Shown: positions 6,227-10,546 of the stretch, in pieces
Layout: the number at the start of each line of letters is the position of its first letter
Numbering within the stretch: the stretch's first letter is position 1
Source: Pseudomonadota bacterium
GTDB taxonomy: Bacteria > Pseudomonadota > Alphaproteobacteria > Reyranellales > Reyranellaceae
Reading direction: 5' to 3'
Assembly: GCA_023386865.1 (NCBI GenBank)
Contig: JAEWIV010000381.1
Span: 1-10,546, forward strand
Length of the DNA: 10,546 nucleotides
Translations under genes and position numbers: made by a program
Notes under the pieces: model-generated
Seen by the model: the letters and a program-made list of their open reading frames with translations, nothing else
The model's database searches: none
Told to the model about the DNA's origin: nothing

Positions 6227-7106
6227 CCTTGCGGCCCAGCATCGATTCGTAGACGCGCAGCACGGATGTGCTGTCGTCCGGGCCGAAGCCCATGCCCTTG
6301 GCCAGGCGTTGCAGGTTGTGCGTCGATGCGCCCTGGTACAGCGGCACACCGAGCTCGTCGCCGAGTTCGAGCGCGAGATGCAGGTCCTTGTAGGCGAGAT
6401 CGAGGGCGAAGGACGGCGGCGAGTACTTGCCGGGCAGCGCCCGCAGCGTGAAGTTCTTGATGGCGTTGGAGTTGCCGCTCGAGGTCGAGATCACGTTCAG
6501 CAGCTTGTCCGGGTCGAGACCGTAGCTGGTGCCCAGCATCATGCCTTCGACCAGGGCGGACATGTTGCAGAACGACAACATGTTGTTCACGAGCTTGGCT
6601 ACCGTGCCGCTGCCCAGGCCACCCATATGGATGACGTTGGCGCTGAACGACTGCAGGACCGGCAAGGCGTCGTCGAACACCTTCTTGTCGCCGCCCACCA
6701 TGATGGCGATGGTCGCGGCCTCGGCGCCCGTCGTGCCGCCGCTCACCGGCGCATCGAGCATGGCGATCCCCTTCGCCGCCATCGCCGCGCCGACCTTCTT
6801 CACCATCGACGGCGCGTTGGTGCTGAGGTCGATGTAGGTCTGGCCCTTGGCGATGTTGGCCAGGATGCCGCCTTCGCCCAGCGTAACCGCCTCCACGTCC
6901 CTGGGCATGGGCAGCGAGGTCATCACGAGGTCGGCGCCCTTCGTGACTTCCGCGATTGACTTCGCCGCGGTGCCGCCGAGGTCGGTGCAGGCCTTCACCG
7001 CCGCGGCATTGAGGTCGAACACCGTCACCTGGTGGTTGCTGCGCTTGATGATGTTGCGGCACATGGGGCCGCCCATGTTGCCGACGCCGATGAACCCTAC
7101 TTTCAC
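6216..7106 (-). CDS. 3-hydroxyisobutyrate dehydrogenase-type NAD(P)-dependent beta-hydroxyacid dehydrogenase, GTG start
   Basis: The protein, 296 residues from a GTG start, is a standard beta-hydroxyacid dehydrogenase that oxidises a beta-hydroxyacid to its semialdehyde or reduces the reverse. Seen: Rossmann motif GFIGVGNMGGPM (4-15) with Asp31 ending the second strand, the substrate signature DAPVSGGTTGAEA (118-130), the catalytic Lys171 in VAKLVNNM, and LAYKDLHLA (238-246) with the conserved Lys240. Asp31 favours NAD over NADP (inference). GTG at 7106 is chosen because GGGGAGG lies five bases upstream and the protein then begins exactly as the family does; the longer open frame runs into the neighbouring oxidoreductase. 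It is the last gene of the leftward operon, 17 bases after the MDR gene. Relatives include tartronate semialdehyde reductase and 2-hydroxymethylglutarate dehydrogenase, so the substrate is undefined. Confidence 0.93.
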   Translation of the reverse strand: MKVGFIGVGNMGGPMCRNIIKRSNHQVTVFDLNAAAVKACTDLGGTAAKSIAEVTKGADLVMTSLPMPRDVEAVTLGEGGILANIAKGQTYIDLSTNAPSMVKKVGAAMAAKGIAMLDAPVSGGTTGAEAATIAIMVGGDKKVFDDALPVLQSFSANVIHMGGLGSGTVAKLVNNMLSFCNMSALVEGMMLGTSYGLDPDKLLNVISTSSGNSNAIKNFTLRALPGKYSPPSFALDLAYKDLHLALELGDELGVPLYQGASTHNLQRLAKGMGFGPDDSTSVLRVYESMLGRKVKP

Positions 7107-7111
7107 TTCTG

Positions 7112-7118
7112 CCTCCCC
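7112..7118 (-). promoter_or_regulatory. Ribosome binding site deciding a GTG start
   Basis: The reverse strand reads GGGGAGG five bases before the GTG at 7106. It lies in the 17-base gap after the MDR gene and supports GTG as the initiator of the dehydrogenase. Confidence 0.75.
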
Positions 7119-7123
7119 GATCT

Positions 7124-8044
7124 TCAGCGGACCTTGAGTACCAGCTTGCCCTTGAAATGACGCGCGGCGCTGACGCCCAGCGCCTCGCGCGCCTTGGCGA
7201 GCTCGAACAGCGTCACGTGCTGCGGACGGACGGCGCCCTTGCCGTAGAGTTCGGCGATGCGCTCCATGTACTTGCGCTCGCGCGGCACGGCCGGCCTCAG
7301 CGCGGTCACGTCGCTGCGGTCCGGCTTGGGCGCCGTCGGGCCGGAGGCGATGAAGGTCGCCCGGCCGCCCGGCTTGAGGACGGCGAAGGAGCGCATGGCG
7401 ACGTCGCCGCCCACGGTTTCGAAGACGGCGTCGCAATCCTTCACGGCCTTGGTGAAGTCCGTGGTCCTGTAGTCGATGACCTCGTCGGCGCCGAGGCTGC
7501 GCACATAGTCGAGGTTCCCGGTGCTGCAGGTGCTGATCACCCGCGCGCCGATGTGCTTGGCGAGCTGGATGGCGAAGGCGGCGACGCCGCCGGCCCCGCC
7601 CTGGATCAGGATGGTCTCGCCGCGCTTCAGCTGCAGCGAGTTCTCGACCGCACAGATCGCCGTGAGGCCGGTCAGCGCCATCGCCGCCGCGTCGACATGC
7701 GACAGCGCCGCCGGCTTCTTGGCCACGACGTTGGCGCCGACGGAGAGCTTCTCGCAGTAGGTGCCGTCGCGACCGGTCTCGAGCACGCCGAACACCTCGT
7801 CGCCGACCTTCAGGTCGCTCACCTCCTCGCCGACGGCGCTGACCTTGCCGGAGAAATCGCGCCCCAGGATCAGCGGGAACCTGGTCTGCTTGTATTCGCC
7901 CAGCGCGACCTTCGGGTCGGCGCCGTTGACGCTCGCCGCCACGACGTCGACGACGACCTGGCCCGGGCCGGCGGCCGGATCGGGCAGGTCACCATAGGTC
8001 AGGACCTCCGGTCCGCCGAATTTCTCGATGTAAGCAGCCTTCAT
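7124..8044 (-). CDS. Zinc-free MDR oxidoreductase (quinone oxidoreductase-like)
   Basis: This 306-residue protein belongs to the medium-chain dehydrogenase/reductase superfamily, quinone oxidoreductase/enoyl reductase side. It opens with MKAAYIEKFGGPEVL and has a GroES-like N-terminal domain including PLILGRDFSGKVSAVGEEV (57-75). The Rossmann fold carries the nucleotide loop IQGGAGGVAAFAIQLAK (147-163) and FETVGG (208-213). No catalytic-zinc cysteine/histidine set or structural-zinc cysteine cluster is seen, so hydride transfer from NAD(P)H to a quinone, enone or similar acceptor is expected. AGAGG lies six bases before the ATG at 8044. It sits between the dioxygenase gene (48-base gap) and the dehydrogenase gene (17-base gap), presumably in one transcript. 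A role in reducing an unsaturated ring-cleavage intermediate is possible but not shown. The family call is secure, the substrate unknown. Confidence 0.92.
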   Translation of the reverse strand: MKAAYIEKFGGPEVLTYGDLPDPAAGPGQVVVDVVAASVNGADPKVALGEYKQTRFPLILGRDFSGKVSAVGEEVSDLKVGDEVFGVLETGRDGTYCEKLSVGANVVAKKPAALSHVDAAAMALTGLTAICAVENSLQLKRGETILIQGGAGGVAAFAIQLAKHIGARVISTCSTGNLDYVRSLGADEVIDYRTTDFTKAVKDCDAVFETVGGDVAMRSFAVLKPGGRATFIASGPTAPKPDRSDVTALRPAVPRERKYMERIAELYGKGAVRPQHVTLFELAKAREALGVSAARHFKGKLVLKVR

Positions 8045-8092
8045 GGTGTTCCTCTAGCGTCTCGCGGAAAGAATCAGGTTAGCACGCGCCCG

Positions 8093-9109
8093 TCACGCCC
8101 ACTGGGCGAAGCAGAGGCCGGTCCCCGTGCCGGCCGGCGTGCGGTAGCCCGGGCAATAGGTCACCCAGCGCATGTCCAGATGCTCGAGGGCGCCGGCCGC
8201 GCAGATCCAGTTGCGGATCTCGGAATTGCCCGCGTTGAGCCGCCTGCGCGGCAGGTCTTGCAGGGCGTCCGCATCCTTCTCGCCGAGCGCCCGGATCACT
8301 TCGCGGTCGAGCTCTTCGTCGACGGTGAAATGGCTGAGGCCGCCCGATGCCACGATGCCAATGCGCAGGTTTTCCGGATGGCTTTCGACCGCGCGCCGAA
8401 CCGCCTGGCCGAGCCGGTAGCATCGCCGCGGCGACGGCTGGTTGGGCGGGTAGTAGGTGTTGAGCACGACAGGGACTACCGGAACCGCCGTGGTCATGAG
8501 GCGGCGATGGACGAAGCCGAAGGCATGCCCCTCGCCTTCGCCAGCAGGCAGCGCGTTGGCCGACGACACGTCGAACTCGGCCTCGACCAGCGCCGTGATC
8601 AGATGATTGGCGAGGCCGGCATGGACCGGATAGTACCGGGTCTCGCTCTCCTCGTAGTAGCGCGCGGCGGCCCGCTGCATCCAGTTGGGGCGCCGCGAGC
8701 CATCGACGTGGGCCCCGGCCGTGGCGGTGCGCCCAGTGCGGTTGGGTACGTTGGCGATCGTCTCGCCACGATAGACCAGCACGCTCGGCATGTTGTCGTC
8801 GTGATAGATCTCCTTGTGGTCGTCGCCGACCACGATCACCGCGTCGAGGTTGGCCCCTGCCAGCCCGTCGCGCAGGCGGTCGACTGCCGCCATCGCCTCG
8901 CCATGTCGCTTTGTGTGCATGTCGGGAGTGATCTCGGCCAGCACGTGACCAGGTGCCGCCGCCAGCAGGTCGTCATAGGTAGCGGCACGTCCGTCGGTGT
9001 GCAAATGCGCACGATGGCGGTCGAGCTCCTCGAACAGCGGCCATTCCTCGGCCGTCATGTTGAGCATCGGCGTATGCGAGGTGCCGGCGCCGAAGACGAT
9101 CCTGGCCAT
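8093..9109 (-). CDS. Class III extradiol ring-cleavage dioxygenase (LigB-like)
   Basis: The 338-residue protein matches the catalytic LigB-type subunit of class III extradiol dioxygenases, which use non-haem Fe(II) and O2 to open catechol-like rings. Expected ligands are present: His12 in GAGTSHTPM, a second His in PDMHTKRHG (His65 or His69), and Glu297 in NAGNSEIRNW. His195 in GHAFGF corresponds to the conserved acid/base histidine. Other family marks are VVGDDHKEIYHDDNMP (93-108) and ASGGLSHF (254-261). The start at 9109 follows GGGAGGA at seven bases. It heads the leftward operon with the MDR and dehydrogenase genes and is divergent from the transporter binding protein. No LigA-type small subunit gene is visible in the window. 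Related proteins also act on gallate, 2,3-dihydroxyphenylpropionate or aminophenol-type rings, so the substrate is open. Confidence 0.92.
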   Translation of the reverse strand: MARIVFGAGTSHTPMLNMTAEEWPLFEELDRHRAHLHTDGRAATYDDLLAAAPGHVLAEITPDMHTKRHGEAMAAVDRLRDGLAGANLDAVIVVGDDHKEIYHDDNMPSVLVYRGETIANVPNRTGRTATAGAHVDGSRRPNWMQRAAARYYEESETRYYPVHAGLANHLITALVEAEFDVSSANALPAGEGEGHAFGFVHRRLMTTAVPVVPVVLNTYYPPNQPSPRRCYRLGQAVRRAVESHPENLRIGIVASGGLSHFTVDEELDREVIRALGEKDADALQDLPRRRLNAGNSEIRNWICAAGALEHLDMRWVTYCPGYRTPAGTGTGLCFAQWA

Positions 9110-9201
9110 GGGGCGTTCCTCCCTGCGGTGGCATTAGAGTAGTGGACGTCTGGCGGCTCGGCTATGCTCCCGCCCGCTATAAGCAAAGGGAGGACTTCGC
9201 C
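9110..9201. promoter_or_regulatory. Divergent control region, dioxygenase versus solute-binding protein
   Basis: The 92 bases between the two divergent starts must carry the promoters of the ring-cleavage operon and the transporter. Ribosome sites are at 9117-9123 (leftward GGGAGGA) and 9188-9193 (rightward GGGAGG). Candidate -10 elements are TCTAAT on the reverse strand around 9133-9138 and TATAAG at 9178-9183, the latter too close to the start to be convincing. No clear -35 partner or operator dyad is seen. Confidence 0.4.
9188..9193 (+). promoter_or_regulatory. Ribosome binding site of the solute-binding protein gene
   Basis: GGGAGG lies eight bases before the ATG at 9202 and fixes the start there, rather than at upstream in-frame codons from 9142 that would place residues ahead of the Tat signal. 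Confidence 0.8.
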
Positions 9202-10491
9202 ATGGCGTTGAGTTCCCGTAAGTCTCGTCGAGACGTCCTTAAGCTTACCGCATACAGCACCGCCGGCGCCCTTTTAGGCGCACCCGCCGTCCGGGCACAG
9301 ACGAAGAGCCTCACGATGATGCACGAGAGCTCTTTCGTGCCGCCCTATGACGCCTTCTTCAAGAACAAGCTCGCCACTGCCTACGAGAAGGAAAAAGGCA
9401 TCAAGGTGAACTACGAGGTGGTGAGCGTCGGCAGCCTGCTGACCCGTGTCACCACCGCGGCGGAGAACTCCTCCGGCCCCGACATGACCGCGATCGGTTT
9501 CAACTGGGCCTTCCTGTTCGACGACAAGTTTCTAGACGTCACTGACATCGCCGAGGCGATCGGCAAGGAATCCGGCGGCTGGTACGAGTCGGCGCAGGAA
9601 TCGGTGGTGGTCAACGGCAAGTGGAAGGCCATCCCCTTCGGCAACATCGGCCAGCTCATGAACTGGCGGACCGACTGGTTCAAGCAGGCGGGCTACGACA
9701 AGTTCCCCGACACCTGGGACGAACTGCTGGAAGCCGGCATCAAGCTCAAAAAGGCGGGCCATCCCTTCGGCTTTGAGCTCGGCCACGGCTTCGGCGACAA
9801 CCACGGCTGGCTCTATCCGCTCCTGTGGTCCTACGGCGCCCGCGAGGTCGAGCCCGACGGCAAGACCATCGTCATCGACTCCGATGAGACCGCGCGCGCG
9901 GTCGACTTCTGCCGCCGCTTCTACAAGGAGACCATGCTGGAGGATTGCCTGGGCTGGACCGACGTCAACAACAACAAGGCGTTCCTGTCGGAGCAGATCT
10001 CCTGCACCAACAACGCCGAGTCGATCCTGTGGGCGGCCAAGAAGGACTTCCCCGACATGGCCAAGGTGATCGACCAGTCGGAGAATCCCAAGGGGCCGAA
10101 GGGCCGGTTCCACATGCTGAACCCGCTCTGCCATTCGATCTTCACTCACACCAAGGACCAGAAGGCGGCAAAGGACTTCCTGCGCTGGCTGATGGCACCG
10201 GCGCAATGCGGCCCCTGGCTCGACATCGCGGTCACCTATTACCAGCCGTTCCTGCATGCCTACGACGATGCGCCGATGTGGAAGGTCGAGCCGCGCAACC
10301 TGCCCTACCGCGATGCGCTGAAGACCGCGCATCTGCCGGGCTGGCCGGCGCCGCTCAGCCGCGCACAGTCGGAAAGCGTGGCGAAGTTCGTCGTCGTCGA
10401 CATGTTCGCCAAGGCCTGCGCCGGCAAGTCGACCAAGGAGGTCATCGCCGACGCCCAGTCGCAGCTGAAGCAGATCTATAGGGCGACGTAA
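9202..10491 (+). CDS. Tat-exported ABC transporter solute-binding protein (family 1, MalE/UgpB-like)
   Basis: From the ATG at 9202 the product is 429 residues. It begins with a twin-arginine signal, SRRDVLK at 8-14, then a hydrophobic stretch (15-30) and a probable cleavage after VRA (residue 32), so it is exported folded to the periplasm. The mature part follows the extracellular solute-binding family 1 pattern: YEKEKGIKVNYEVVSVGSLL (61-80), GPDMTAIGF (92-100), IPFGNIGQLMNWRTDWFKQAG (144-164), FPDTWDELLEAG (168-179). Such proteins deliver sugars, glycerol phosphates or other solutes to an ABC permease, but no ligand is readable. It is divergent from the dioxygenase operon, hinting that it imports a substrate of that pathway. 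A reading frame that may be the permease starts three bases after its stop, where the window ends. The call is secure; ligand and partners are not visible. Confidence 0.93.
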   Translation: MALSSRKSRRDVLKLTAYSTAGALLGAPAVRAQTKSLTMMHESSFVPPYDAFFKNKLATAYEKEKGIKVNYEVVSVGSLLTRVTTAAENSSGPDMTAIGFNWAFLFDDKFLDVTDIAEAIGKESGGWYESAQESVVVNGKWKAIPFGNIGQLMNWRTDWFKQAGYDKFPDTWDELLEAGIKLKKAGHPFGFELGHGFGDNHGWLYPLLWSYGAREVEPDGKTIVIDSDETARAVDFCRRFYKETMLEDCLGWTDVNNNKAFLSEQISCTNNAESILWAAKKDFPDMAKVIDQSENPKGPKGRFHMLNPLCHSIFTHTKDQKAAKDFLRWLMAPAQCGPWLDIAVTYYQPFLHAYDDAPMWKVEPRNLPYRDALKTAHLPGWPAPLSRAQSESVAKFVVVDMFAKACAGKSTKEVIADAQSQLKQIYRAT

Positions 10492-10494
10492 CGA

Positions 10495-10546
10495 ATGACC
10501 GCTGTGGTCGCGGGGGGGCGGGGGGCGCGGCGCGCGCCCCCGGGGG
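10495..10546 (+). CDS. Possible start of a downstream gene, cut by window end
   Basis: An ATG three bases after the solute-binding protein stop opens a frame beginning MTAVVAGGRGARRAPPG and running to the edge. By position an ABC permease gene would be expected, and a short basic cytoplasmic leader would suit one. However, from about 10511 the sequence is almost only G and C, so its accuracy is doubtful. There is no clear ribosome site. Only the position supports this call. Confidence 0.3.
   Translation, partial: MTAVVAGGRGARRAPPG
10521..10541. repeat. GC-only inverted repeat at the window end
   Basis: GGGGGCGCG (10521-10529) pairs perfectly with CGCGCCCCC (10533-10541) across a three-base GCG loop, within a 36-base run of only G and C. 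There is no T-tract, so an intrinsic terminator is unlikely. A sequence or assembly end artefact is a strong alternative. Confidence 0.5.

Noticed and set aside
7157..9142. Rightward open frame of 661 codons
   Set aside because: It runs antisense across both the MDR and dioxygenase genes, and its product is rich in Arg/Ala/Asp/His with no recognisable domain.

Overview
The window is a GC-rich, gene-dense stretch of chromosome. Its base composition and gene families (a lone LigB-type dioxygenase, an amidase with an AtzG-like partner, an NtaA-type monooxygenase, a Tat-exported transporter protein) suggest an alphaproteobacterium with broad catabolic capacity, such as a Bradyrhizobium, Reyranella or Rhodospirillales relative. 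The genus is an inference, not a reading. I see no tRNA, rRNA, CRISPR array or mobile element, and no gap longer than 100 bases between genes.

Layout, left to right. Positions 1-2545 hold a leftward operon: a PEP mutase/isocitrate lyase family protein, a secreted DUF1194 (von Willebrand A-like) protein, and an FMN-dependent NtaA-family monooxygenase that runs off the left edge. The last two overlap by ATGA. A LysR-type regulator (2638-3621, rightward) is divergent from this operon across a 92-base gap. Positions 3536-5112 hold a leftward pair, a 62-residue AtzG-like protein followed by an amidase-signature hydrolase, joined by TGATG. A rightward enolase-superfamily (mandelate racemase-like) gene starts 40 bases away at 5153. 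Positions 6216-9109 hold a second leftward operon: LigB-like extradiol dioxygenase, zinc-free MDR oxidoreductase, then a 3-hydroxyisobutyrate dehydrogenase-type enzyme. A rightward Tat-exported ABC solute-binding protein (9202-10491) is divergent from the dioxygenase, and a further reading frame begins at 10495 as the window ends in low-complexity G/C.

Taken together this looks like a catabolic neighbourhood. Uptake (binding protein), oxidation (flavin monooxygenase), ring opening (class III dioxygenase), C-N hydrolysis (amidase with small subunit), redox steps (MDR and beta-hydroxyacid dehydrogenase), dehydration or epimerisation (enolase superfamily) and C-C or P-C cleavage (PEP mutase family) would suit an aromatic or N-heterocyclic substrate. 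No substrate can be read from the sequence, and the genes may serve separate pathways. The least expected points are the altered metal-ligand region of the enolase-superfamily protein, the compact AtzG-like/amidase pair with a TTG start, and a secreted VWA protein translationally coupled to a flavin monooxygenase.
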